A DNA stretch of 64,000 nt from Gammaproteobacteria bacterium (GTDB lineage Bacteria; Pseudomonadota; Gammaproteobacteria; Nevskiales; Nevskiaceae), in NCBI GenBank assembly GCA_026398815.1, contig JAPLSA010000028.1, positions 62,001-126,000 on the forward strand, written 5' to 3'. A program made the position numbers and the translations under genes. Shown here in pieces: positions 56,020-64,000 of this stretch. The notes beneath the pieces are model-generated. The model saw only the letters and a list, made by a program, of their open reading frames with translations. It had not been told where the DNA came from and did no database searches. The number at the start of each line of letters is the position of its first letter. The first letter of the stretch is position 1.

Positions 56020-57177
56020 TCAGGGCGAGGCCGGCTGCGGTCGCGCTGGCGCCTGCTGCCAACCGTCAGGCGGTGGCTCGGCCCCGACGATCGCGCGGGC
56101 GAGCGGCAGCCTGGCGATCGTCGGCTCGCTCAGCGAACCCAGATACAGCCAGGGCCCGTGCTCCTCGACGCTGGTGATCGGCGCATAGGCGTCGGTGCCG
56201 TGGTACTGCAGGTTGGCGATCACCCGGCCCTCGAGATCGAAGCCGAGCACCAGGCTGTGCTTGATCGGCGAAAACGCCAGCCGCTGCTGGATGGCCGCCG
56301 GCAGCCGCGCCAGCAGCCGCCGCAGCTGCGGCCATTCGCCGAGCGCGTCGAGGCCCGGGTCGCGGGGATTGGCCAGTGCCACCCAGACCCGGTCACGGCC
56401 GTTGAAGCTCAGGTTGTCCGGGAAGCCCGGCAGGTTGTCGGCAAACAGTTCGCGGCGGCCAGCCTTGTCGCCGCGCAGCCAGATGCGGCTGATCCGGTAC
56501 GCCGAGGTCTCCGCCACCAGCGCGTATTCGCCACCCGGTCCGAGCGCGACCCCGTTGGCGAAGTAGAGATCGCGCGCCAGCTCGGAGGTAACGCCGGTGG
56601 CGCTGTCGTGGACCAGCAGGCGGCCGTGCGGCCGATGCTCCAGCAGATCGTGCAGGTAGGCGCGGATGCCGAATTTGGTCGAGGCATCGGAAAACACGAT
56701 CTGCGTGCCGCTGCTGTCGACATCGTCGGTGAAGCCAAGCGGCGCGCCACCGGCCTCGGTCGCCAGCACGCGCACCTGCCCGGCCTCAATGCGCAGCAGT
56801 CCCTTGACGGCATCGGCGACGATCGGCGCGCCATCGGCGGCGAAGGCGATGCCCAGCGGCCGGCCGCCGGTGTCGGCCAGCAGCTCGTAGTGGCGGCCGT
56901 CTGCAGACAGGCGGATCACCCGGCCATCGTCGAAGCCGGTGATCACGCGACCCTCGGCGTCGATACCGATGCCTTCCGGCCCGATACCAATGCCGGCAGC
57001 CAGCCGTTGCAGGTCCTTCAGCCTGTCATTGGCGGCAAGCGGCCCTTCCGCCGCCGGCGCCCGGGGCGGCTGCCAGGCGACCGGATCGACGTCGGTTGGC
57101 GTCAGCAACAGGTAGGCAATGACAGCGACAAGGCAGGCCAGCAGCCCCGCAAGCAGCGTTCTCAACAGCTTTCTCAT
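56020..57177 (-). CDS. Strictosidine synthase-like / SMP-30 beta-propeller protein
   Basis: The 385-residue protein has an uncleaved N-terminal membrane helix (about 7-26) and a six-bladed propeller of the SSL/SMP-30 type, with EGIGIDAEGRVITGFDDG, LYFANGVALGPGGEYALVAE, YRISRIWLRG and NLPGFPDNLSFNGRDRVWVA. Relatives in bacteria are lactonase- or arylesterase-like. It precedes the DUF1302 operon by 260 nt on the same strand and may take part in the same pathway. Confidence 0.85.
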   Translation of the reverse strand: MRKLLRTLLAGLLACLVAVIAYLLLTPTDVDPVAWQPPRAPAAEGPLAANDRLKDLQRLAAGIGIGPEGIGIDAEGRVITGFDDGRVIRLSADGRHYELLADTGGRPLGIAFAADGAPIVADAVKGLLRIEAGQVRVLATEAGGAPLGFTDDVDSSGTQIVFSDASTKFGIRAYLHDLLEHRPHGRLLVHDSATGVTSELARDLYFANGVALGPGGEYALVAETSAYRISRIWLRGDKAGRRELFADNLPGFPDNLSFNGRDRVWVALANPRDPGLDALGEWPQLRRLLARLPAAIQQRLAFSPIKHSLVLGFDLEGRVIANLQYHGTDAYAPITSVEEHGPWLYLGSLSEPTIARLPLARAIVGAEPPPDGWQQAPARPQPASP

Positions 57178-57345
57178 GGCAATCGGGAAGTTTGAAAAGG
57201 GTTCGGCGGCGCTCGTTCCGCGCCGCGCCGGCCGCCAGTACCTCGACTTTCGGCCAGACGGTCGCCACCATACGCCAGCGCACGTTGCAGCGGTCGCTTT
57301 GCTAGCATTCGCGCACATCTGTACTCAGACGACCCGAGAATCTTC

Positions 57346-59004
57346 ATGTCCAAGCTGCCGAACCCGGTGCAACAACTGCTCAAGCGGGCTGCCGAAACCC
57401 CGAACGAGCCCTACCTGCACCAGCCGGTCAAAGGCGTCTGGCGGACCTGGACCTGGGGCGAAGTCGCCGACCAGGCGCGGCGGATGGCGTCGGCGCTGTT
57501 GGCCATGGGCCTGAAGCCCGGCGACGCGGTGGCGATGACCGGCATGAACAACGCGCACTGGTTCATGGCCGATTTCGCCTGCGGCCTGGCCGGGCTCATC
57601 GGCGTTGGCCTGTATCCGAAGCAGAGCGAGGACGCGGTGCGCTACATCGCCGGCCACGCCGGCATCAAGGTGGCGTTCATCGGTCCGATGCCGGACGCCG
57701 CCGGTTTCCTGGCAGCGCTGCCAGCCGATGTCGTCCGCATCGCGCTGCCGTATCCGGGCGTTGCGCCCTGCGCGCAGGACTGGAACACGCTGACCGCCGC
57801 CCATGCGCCGATCGCGCAGCCGGTCGAACGGCCGGCCGATGCGCTCTGGAGCCTGATCTACACCTCCGGCACCACCGGCAACCCGAAGGGCGTGATCATG
57901 ACCGCCGAGAACCTCGCGTTCACGGTAGCCGGCATGCTGCGTGACCAGCCGGCCCGCGCCGGCGGCGAGCATTTCCTGTCCTATCTGCCGCTGGCGCATG
58001 CCTTCGAGCGCGGCGCGGTGGAAATTGCCAGCCTCTACCTGCCGGCCCAGGTGCACTTTCTCGAGGAACTCGAAAAGCTGCCGGAAACGCTGGGGCTGGT
58101 GCGGCCGACCCGTTTCTACGGCGTGCCGCTGGTCTACAGCCGCATCCAGGGCGGCATTCTGAAAAAGCTGCCGCAGGCCAAGATCGACCGCCTGCTGAAG
58201 CTGCCGATCATCTCCGGCCTGATCCGCCGGAAGATCCGCAAGGGCCTGGGCCTGGATCGCGCCTGGCTGGTGGTCTCCGGCGCCGCGCCGCTGCCGCGGC
58301 CGATCATCGAATGGTTCGCCAAACTCGGCATCGACGTGATGCAGGGTTACGGCATGACCGAGAACTCGATCTACGCCAGCCTCAACCTGCCGGGCCAGAA
58401 CAAGGTCGGCTCGATCGGCAAGCCGTTCGTCGATGCCGGCGTCCGCATCGCCGAGGACGGCGAGATCCAGTGCAAGCATCCGGGCAACACGCCGGGCTAC
58501 TACAAGGACCCCGAGAAGACCGCCGAGCTGTTCACTGCCGATGGCTGGCTGCGCACCGGCGACAAGGGCCACATCGATGCCGACGGCTACCTGTTCATCA
58601 CCGGCCGGGTGAAGGAAATCTTCAAGACCATGAAGGGCAAATACGTCAGCCCGGCGCCAATCGAGGGCAAGTTCGGCACCAACACCACGGTCGAGCAGAT
58701 GTGCCTGGTCGGGGCCGGGCTGTACCAGCCGATGCTGGTGCTGTCGCTGAACGCCGATGCCCGCAAGCTGCCGCGCGAGCAGGTTGAGGCCGGCCTGGTG
58801 GCGACCATGAAGGCGGTCAATCAGTCGCTCGAACCGCACGAACAGATCTGCAAGATCGTCGTTACCCGCGACACCTGGAGCATCGACAACGGCCTGATGA
58901 CGCCGACCATGAAGGTGCGCCGCAACGAGATCGAAAAGCGCTACGGCGAACTGCTGGCCGGGCTCGAAGCCGATCGCAAGACCCAGGTGTACTGGGAAGA
59001 CTGA
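57346..59004 (+). CDS. Long-chain acyl-CoA synthetase-like AMP-dependent ligase
   Basis: The 552-residue enzyme activates a carboxylic acid as the adenylate and transfers it to CoA. It has the P-loop IYTSGTTGNPKGVIM, the acyl-binding helix-loop QGYGMTENS, GWLRTGDKGHID and GRVKEIFKTMKGKYVSPAPIE with the C-terminal lysine region. It resembles FadD15/FAA1-type synthetases for long-chain acids. It is divergent from the strictosidine synthase-like gene. ATG 57346 stands 168 nt from that gene's start. Confidence 0.92.
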   Translation: MSKLPNPVQQLLKRAAETPNEPYLHQPVKGVWRTWTWGEVADQARRMASALLAMGLKPGDAVAMTGMNNAHWFMADFACGLAGLIGVGLYPKQSEDAVRYIAGHAGIKVAFIGPMPDAAGFLAALPADVVRIALPYPGVAPCAQDWNTLTAAHAPIAQPVERPADALWSLIYTSGTTGNPKGVIMTAENLAFTVAGMLRDQPARAGGEHFLSYLPLAHAFERGAVEIASLYLPAQVHFLEELEKLPETLGLVRPTRFYGVPLVYSRIQGGILKKLPQAKIDRLLKLPIISGLIRRKIRKGLGLDRAWLVVSGAAPLPRPIIEWFAKLGIDVMQGYGMTENSIYASLNLPGQNKVGSIGKPFVDAGVRIAEDGEIQCKHPGNTPGYYKDPEKTAELFTADGWLRTGDKGHIDADGYLFITGRVKEIFKTMKGKYVSPAPIEGKFGTNTTVEQMCLVGAGLYQPMLVLSLNADARKLPREQVEAGLVATMKAVNQSLEPHEQICKIVVTRDTWSIDNGLMTPTMKVRRNEIEKRYGELLAGLEADRKTQVYWED

Positions 59005-59171
59005 TCCGGTGGCCGGCGGTGTCCGCACCGCCGGCGATCGTGAGACGCCGCACGTCACGGCTCTGTATTGACGTAATTTTTACTTTTTCTTGATTCCTAT
59101 CCTTTCCCCCGATCCCTAGCCTTCGGACCGATGCCCCGCTGCGGGCATCGTCACGAACCGGGGAGACGGGA

Positions 59172-59816
59172 ATGAAAGGGATCGTCGCAAGCGCGACCTG
59201 GTGGCTGGCCCTGCTGCTGACGGCGCTGCCGTCGCAGGCACTGGATCTGGTGCCGCAGACCATCGACCAGCTGATCGACCGCAGCCCGCGGATCGTCATC
59301 GCCACCTGCACGGCCAGCGAAACCCGGGCCGTCGCCGCCCACGGCAACAATCCTTTCACCTTCAGCCGCTTCGACAAGGTCGAAACGCTGGCCGGCGACC
59401 TCGGCGGCCGCTTCGAGCTGCGCCTGTTCGGCGGCCGCATCGGCAATACCCGGGTCTGGGAAGACGGCCTGCCGAACTTCACGCCGGGCACCCGCTATCT
59501 GCTGTTTCTCGGCCCGAGCAACGCCGAAGGCTATCCGCTGCTGAAGCCGCAGGGCGTGTTCGAGATCCTGGCCGCGCAGGGTGAACCGCCTGCCGAACGC
59601 CTGCGCGCCACCGCCGGCCAAGGCCATCCGGAGCAGACGCTGGCGCAGCTCCGCAGCCGGGTCCGGGAACGCCGCGCCGTGCTGCCGGCTACTGCCGGGC
59701 CGAGCCGGAATTCCGCCGCGCCCGCCAGCCTCACGCCTTCACATCCGTCCCGCGACGCGAGCACTGCGCCGCGCGGCTCGACGACGGCTGCCACCCGGCA
59801 GCTTCCTGCACCGTAG
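59172..59816 (+). CDS. Exported protein of unknown function, beside a matrixin-like gene
   Basis: The 214-residue product has a signal peptide (to SQA), then a beta-rich domain (about 24-140) with VIATCTASETRAVA, FELRLFGGRIG and FTPGTRYLLFLGPS. The last 70 residues are of low complexity. I have seen this domain type next to matrixin metalloproteases but know of no proven role. A Shine-Dalgarno GGGAGA precedes ATG 59172. The next gene starts 20 nt on. Confidence 0.7.
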   Translation: MKGIVASATWWLALLLTALPSQALDLVPQTIDQLIDRSPRIVIATCTASETRAVAAHGNNPFTFSRFDKVETLAGDLGGRFELRLFGGRIGNTRVWEDGLPNFTPGTRYLLFLGPSNAEGYPLLKPQGVFEILAAQGEPPAERLRATAGQGHPEQTLAQLRSRVRERRAVLPATAGPSRNSAAPASLTPSHPSRDASTAPRGSTTAATRQLPAP

Positions 59817-59836
59817 CAATCCTTGGGGGACACAAC

Positions 59837-62800
59837 ATGAGAACGCATGGGGCGCGGATCATCCGCACCGGCATTGCCAGCCTGGTCACGGCGCTCGCTG
59901 CGCTGACCACATCCGGGCCGGCGAAGGCCTATCACTTCTTCGAGGCCGACGTCGGCGGCGGCTGCCGCTGGGCGGCGATCGGACCGGGTAACGTCGACTA
60001 TCGCGTCGATGGCTCGTCAACGCCGGACATCGCCGCCACCGTGCTGGCCGAAGCCGTCGCGGCGAAAAGCCAGTGGAACGACGTGGCATCCGCCGAAGAC
60101 GTGTTCGGCAACTTCACCACTGTCGCGATCGACTACACCGGCGACAACTTCGGCACCGCCTGGGGCATCGGCACCTTGAGCGGCGCCAGCGACGGCCAGA
60201 ACGAAGTGGTGTTCGACGAGGACGGCAGCGCGATGGCGGTCATCGGCCTCGATCCGTCCGACGTCAACGGCTTCGGCCCGTCGCGCGAAGTGGTCAGCGG
60301 CGGCAGCTGCACGATCACCGACGCCTTCCTGCTGCTCAACGGCACGCGCACCAACTACCACCGGCCGTCCACCGCCGTGCACGAGCTGGGCCACACGATC
60401 GGCTTCGCGCACTCCTCGGTCGGCCAGTTCAACAGCCTGAACTCCACCGCCTTCAACGGCGGCTTCGGCAGCCCGAGCGATGCGCTGACGCCGATCAACA
60501 TCAACAACGTGCCGACCATGCATCCGTTCAGCATCACCGGCACGGCCCGAGCGACGATCGAGGACGACGATCGCGCCGCGATCTCGCGCCGCTATCCGAA
60601 CGCCGCCTTCTCGACCACGCTCGGCACCATCGTCGGCAATGTCCGCCGCTGTTCCAACGATGCCCCGGTCGCCGGCGTCAACGTGCGCGCCATCAACACC
60701 GCCACCGGCGCCCAGGTCAGCCGCTACACCGCCTTCGATTCCAACACCACCGGCCGCTTCGAAATCAGTGTGCCGCCGGGCAGCTATCACGTGGTGGTCG
60801 AGGAAATGGGCCACAACGGCTTCGAAGCCGACCGCATGGCGATCAAGACCGCCACCGACCAGGGCTTCCCGTTCGAGTACTACGGCCCGACCGCCGAAGC
60901 CGAGCTGGCCTGCTCGGAAGATGACAGCGAAGCGCCGCTGGCCGTGCCGGTCAGCGCCGGCAGCACCGCCGACGTGCAGATCCGCCTCAACGACGGCGTC
61001 CGCCTGGCGTTCGTCGTCGACGACACCGGCAGCATGTCGAACGAGATCAGCGCCGTGCGGCAGATCCTGACCAACATCATCGACAACCGCATCGCCGCCG
61101 GCGGGCCGTTCCCGCGCACCGCCGTCGTCACCTTCAAGGACAACGTCACCCGCCGCGTGGTCAGCGACGTGCCATCGAAGATCCAGGCCGTGGTCAACAC
61201 GCTGTTCGCCAGTGGCGGCAGCGATTGCCCGGAATCGTCGAACGCCGCGCTGATGACCGCCGGCCGCATCCTCGCCAACGGCGGCCGCGCAATCCTGTTC
61301 ACCGATGCCGACTCCCGCCCCGACGGCCCGAGCCGCGGCAGCGTGGTCAGCTACTACCGCAGCCGCAGCCTGACCATGTCGACCCTGCTGTCGGCGACCT
61401 GCAGCGAGGAATTCCCGTCGGCCCGCGCCGCCGTGACCAGCGGCACCGGCACGCGCAAGGCCGAACGCGCCGGCCAGCATGAAGGCTCGGTGAGCCTCCG
61501 GCCGTGGGCGCCGGAGACCATCGTGGCCCGCGCACTGACGCCGCGTCGCCCGGCCGGCGTCCACTTCGCCGAGGAGTACCCGGAACCGGAAATGCTGGGC
61601 CGTGAGAGCGCGTTCACCACCAACTCGGGCATCTCGCAGTTCACCGGCGGCGTGTTTGTCGCCACGCCGCGCCCGATCTCCGCCGATGACCGCACCCGCT
61701 ACATCAACGCCGGCACCAGCATCGGCCTCGGCAGTGTCACCTCGACGGTGGCCACGCTGGCGCCGTCGGCCGTGCCGGCCGGCGCGACGGCGGTGCTCGA
61801 CGTGCTCGGCGCATCGACCAACTTCACCTCGTCGTCGACGGTGAGCTTCGCCAATCCGTCGCTCACCGTGGTGTCGCGTGAAGTGCTGTCGCCGCGTCTG
61901 ATCCGCACCCGGATCGCCGTGGCGGCCGACACCGTGCCGGGCTTCTTCGACGTCAGCGTCGCCACCCCGCTCGGCACCGCCACCGAAGTCGCCAACGGCG
62001 TCGGCGCACTGCAGGTGACCACGCCGGTGAGCGGCGGTGAAATCGCCACGCTGTCGCCGTCCTCGGCCGCACGCGGCAGCAGCCGCGACGTGACGATCTT
62101 CGGCGCCGGCACCGCGTTCACTGCCGATTCGGTCGTGCAGTTCCTCCGCAGCGGCTCGGTGACGCCGAACATCACGGTGAATTCCCGCACGCTGGTCTCG
62201 CCGACCGAACTGCGCGTCAACGTCACCATCGCCGACGCGGCCGTGACCTCGTTCTACGACGTTGCCGTCGACAGCATCACCGAGGCGCGCGGCTTCACGG
62301 TGACCGAAGTGGCGCCGGTGGTGCCGACCATCGTGTCGCTGACGCCCAGCGCCAGCGCCCGGGGCGTGACCGGCCTGCCGGTGACCCTGGTCGGCCAGAA
62401 CGTCAGCTTCACCGATGCCAGCGTGGTCAGCTTCGGCGACGGCATCACCGTCACCGGCACCACCCTGGTCGACGCCACCACGCTGACCGCGACGATCTCG
62501 GTCGCCGCCGATGCCGCACCGGGCTTCCGCGATGTCACGGTCAACACCGCTGGCGTCACCGCAGCGATCCTGGCCGGCTTCCAGGTCACCGTGCCGCCGG
62601 CCGACATCGTGTCGGTGACGCCGGGCAGCGGCAGCCGCGGCGCCAGCGGCCTGGCGGTCACCATCGTCGGAGAGAACGTCGCCTTCAGCGCCGACAGCGT
62701 CGTCAGCTTCGGCGATGGCATCACCGTCACCGGCACCTCGCGGCTCAACCCGACGACGCTGGTCGCCACGCTCAGCATCGCTGCCGATGCGGCGGTCGGC

Positions 62801-63217
62801 CCCCGCAATGTCTCGGTGACCACCGATGGCCTGACGCTGGTGGAGAGCAACGGCTTCACGGTCAGCAATGCCGTCATTACCGGCCTTGCACCGGACAGCG
62901 CGCAGGCCGGCAGCCGCAGCGTGACGCTGACCATCTCCGGCAGCGGCTTCGGCAGCCCGGCGGCGGTGGCGTTCTCCGGCACCGGCATCACCGTGCGCAG
63001 CGTGACCGTCGATAGCGCCACCCGCATCACCGCCGTGATCGACCTCGATCGCAATGCGGCGGTCGGCCTGCGCGATGTCACGGTGACCGTCAGCGGCGTC
63101 TCCGCCCAGTTCGGCTTCCGGGTGCTGCAGCGGCGCAGCGGCGGCGCGGCTGGCCTGGCGCTGGTGCTTGGCCTTGGCGCGATGGCTGGCCTGCGGCGCC
63201 GGTCCCGGCGCCGCTGA
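59837..63217 (+). CDS. Surface matrixin-like metalloprotease with VWA, TIG repeats and GlyGly-CTERM-like tail
   Basis: The 1126-residue protein has a signal peptide; a metzincin-type protease domain with HELGHTIGFAHS (near 182) as zinc site; a carboxypeptidase regulatory-like domain (about 270-330); a VWA domain from about 388 with the metal-site motif DDTGSMSNE; and five IPT/TIG-like repeats (about 640-1095; VVSFGDGITVTGT occurs in two). The end, RRSGGAAGLALVLGLGAMAG then RRRSRRR, fits a GlyGly-CTERM sorting signal cut by rhombosortase. I infer a secreted or surface adhesin-protease. Confidence 0.83.
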   Translation: MRTHGARIIRTGIASLVTALAALTTSGPAKAYHFFEADVGGGCRWAAIGPGNVDYRVDGSSTPDIAATVLAEAVAAKSQWNDVASAEDVFGNFTTVAIDYTGDNFGTAWGIGTLSGASDGQNEVVFDEDGSAMAVIGLDPSDVNGFGPSREVVSGGSCTITDAFLLLNGTRTNYHRPSTAVHELGHTIGFAHSSVGQFNSLNSTAFNGGFGSPSDALTPININNVPTMHPFSITGTARATIEDDDRAAISRRYPNAAFSTTLGTIVGNVRRCSNDAPVAGVNVRAINTATGAQVSRYTAFDSNTTGRFEISVPPGSYHVVVEEMGHNGFEADRMAIKTATDQGFPFEYYGPTAEAELACSEDDSEAPLAVPVSAGSTADVQIRLNDGVRLAFVVDDTGSMSNEISAVRQILTNIIDNRIAAGGPFPRTAVVTFKDNVTRRVVSDVPSKIQAVVNTLFASGGSDCPESSNAALMTAGRILANGGRAILFTDADSRPDGPSRGSVVSYYRSRSLTMSTLLSATCSEEFPSARAAVTSGTGTRKAERAGQHEGSVSLRPWAPETIVARALTPRRPAGVHFAEEYPEPEMLGRESAFTTNSGISQFTGGVFVATPRPISADDRTRYINAGTSIGLGSVTSTVATLAPSAVPAGATAVLDVLGASTNFTSSSTVSFANPSLTVVSREVLSPRLIRTRIAVAADTVPGFFDVSVATPLGTATEVANGVGALQVTTPVSGGEIATLSPSSAARGSSRDVTIFGAGTAFTADSVVQFLRSGSVTPNITVNSRTLVSPTELRVNVTIADAAVTSFYDVAVDSITEARGFTVTEVAPVVPTIVSLTPSASARGVTGLPVTLVGQNVSFTDASVVSFGDGITVTGTTLVDATTLTATISVAADAAPGFRDVTVNTAGVTAAILAGFQVTVPPADIVSVTPGSGSRGASGLAVTIVGENVAFSADSVVSFGDGITVTGTSRLNPTTLVATLSIAADAAVGPRNVSVTTDGLTLVESNGFTVSNAVITGLAPDSAQAGSRSVTLTISGSGFGSPAAVAFSGTGITVRSVTVDSATRITAVIDLDRNAAVGLRDVTVTVSGVSAQFGFRVLQRRSGGAAGLALVLGLGAMAGLRRRSRRR

Positions 63218-63270
63218 GCGGGCGCACACGCCGGCAACGCTGATCGCCTGATCGGCTGATCCGGCCCAGC

Positions 63271-63308
63271 AAAAAGCCCCCCGTAGCTCAGGCTGCGGGG
63301 GGCTTTTT
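63271..63308. terminator. Strong hairpin terminator
   Basis: AAAAAGCCCCCCG-TAGCTCAGGCTG-CGGGGGGCTTTTT after the protease gene. A- and T-tracts on both sides let it serve the convergent gene at 63353. Confidence 0.92.
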
Positions 63309-63352
63309 CATGGATCGTCCGTCAAGGCGACCGTCACGGCGACCGGCGGCGC

Positions 63353-63892
63353 TCAGGCCTCGGTGGCGGGCCGCGGGCTGCGCACCGGCTTGCGTCGCAC
63401 GTACAGCTCCTTCTCGACCCGGGCCACGACATCGCCCTTGCTGTCGAGCACCTCGACGTGGAACACCGGCAGGTACTTGGCGCCGCCGGCCGTGGCCTGC
63501 CGTGCAGCATCGACGTCGGCCTCGCTGATCCGGAACTTCGCGCGCACCGTGCCCTTGCCGGGGCGCAGAAATTCGATCTTCGCGGCCTTGTCCCAGACCA
63601 GGTAGCCAGGCCCCAGGCCGGCAAAGAACTGCAGGCAGTAGAACGGATCGACCATCGCGTACAGGCTGCCGCCGAAATGGGTGCCGAAGGCGTTGGCGTT
63701 GCCGGGCTGGCGACGCAGCTCGACATCGATCTCCCGGAAATCACGGCTGACCCGCGTCACCCGGATGCCGGCGCCGAGGTAGGGCGGATACAGGTTCATG
63801 CGCAGCCGGAACACGGCGGCGTTCCGGTACAACAAGCTGGACAACAGGTCCGCCGCCTTGGCGCGCAGGCCGCCGGGCTGGGTGGCCGCCAT
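63353..63892 (-). CDS. DUF4442 hotdog-fold thioesterase-like protein
   Basis: The 179-residue protein has the DUF4442 pattern (NLYPPYLGAGIRVTRVS, GTHFGGSLYAMVDPFY) of hotdog-fold proteins close to thioesterases. It may hydrolyse acyl-CoA or acyl-ACP, but a catalytic residue is not obvious. Its ATG overlaps the purU stop by one base (TGATG), implying coupling. Confidence 0.85.
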   Translation of the reverse strand: MAATQPGGLRAKAADLLSSLLYRNAAVFRLRMNLYPPYLGAGIRVTRVSRDFREIDVELRRQPGNANAFGTHFGGSLYAMVDPFYCLQFFAGLGPGYLVWDKAAKIEFLRPGKGTVRAKFRISEADVDAARQATAGGAKYLPVFHVEVLDSKGDVVARVEKELYVRRKPVRSPRPATEA

Positions 63893-64000
63893 CAGTTGAA
63901 CACCACGGTCTTGTTGCCGTCGACGATGATCCGGTCCTCGACATGCCAGCGCACCGCGCGTGCCAGCACCTGGCGCTCCAGATCGCGGCCGAGGCGGCGC
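63892..64000 (-). CDS. purU: PurU, formyltetrahydrofolate deformylase (3' end only)
   Basis: The last 36 codons at the window edge encode [20 protein letters not shown] and end GNKTVVFN, matching the PurU C-terminus. The enzyme releases formate from 10-formyl-tetrahydrofolate. The remainder lies beyond position 64000. Confidence 0.8.
   Translation of the reverse strand, partial: RRLGRDLERQVLARAVRWHVEDRIIVDGNKTVVFN

Noticed and set aside
60017-63229. A 1070-codon minus-strand frame opposite the matrixin/VWA protein
   Set aside because: Composition (Asp/Arg/His/Ala-rich) is an antisense artefact; the plus frame has a signal peptide, motifs and a sorting tail.

Overview
The window is a high-G+C, densely coded chromosomal segment from a gammaproteobacterium. 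The order gatCAB / mreBCD-mrdA-rodA-mltB-rlpA-dacA-ybeD-lipB, then an mla operon, fits the Xanthomonadales/Nevskiales part of the class. The AlmA-like monooxygenase, acyl-CoA enzymes and a DUF1302/DUF1329/RND cluster suggest a lipid- or hydrocarbon-using genus of the Nevskia/Solimonas/Hydrocarboniphaga kind. The lineage is an inference from gene content; no rRNA is present to settle it. I saw no tRNA, rRNA, prophage, insertion sequence or CRISPR array.

Layout. 1-2975 (minus): gatB (cut at the left edge), gatA, gatC for transamidation of tRNA. 3223-13388 (plus): the cell-shape and wall block mreB-mreC-mreD-mrdA-rodA-mltB-rlpA-dacA-ybeD-lipB, mostly with overlapping stops and starts. 13502-17321 (plus): complete mlaFEDCB plus mlaA for retrograde phospholipid transport. 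17394-28068: mixed accessory and housekeeping genes (AlmA-like monooxygenase, motAB, flavin enzymes, ParA-like ATPase facing a RIO kinase, FKBP, alpha/beta hydrolase, an outer-membrane protein, an Ig-fold exported protein). 28160-33223: hldD, glnE and a DadA-like dehydrogenase.

33427-38557 is the most unusual region. Two paralogous OmpA/TSP3 proteins are followed by three paralogous lipoproteins. Two of these carry long Thr/Gly/Ser tandem-repeat stalks, the third a (VDP)5 stalk, and all end in a four-cysteine domain I do not recognise as a named family. I propose this as a cell-surface system. One of the two OmpA domains has lost the peptidoglycan-binding Asp.

38700-48691: rmuC, a nitronate monooxygenase-PadR-acyl-CoA dehydrogenase operon with a clear AT-rich palindromic operator, NUDIX and HNH genes, gloA, msrA-msrB, an isochorismatase-like hydrolase and a 2-oxoglutarate dioxygenase. 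A MITE-like hairpin lies at 48761-48846. 48889-57177 (minus): RND/MMPL transporter, YCF48-like protein, DUF1329, DUF1302 and a strictosidine-synthase-like protein. 57346-63217 (plus): an acyl-CoA synthetase, a small exported protein and a large matrixin/VWA/TIG protein with a GlyGly-CTERM-like tail. The right edge holds a hotdog thioesterase-like gene and the 3' end of purU (minus).

Functionally the window combines envelope construction (Mre/PBP2/RodA, Mla, HldD) with probable uptake and oxidation of hydrophobic substrates (DUF1302-DUF1329-YCF48-RND, AlmA-like, acyl-CoA synthetase, acyl-CoA dehydrogenase) and an elaborate set of surface proteins.
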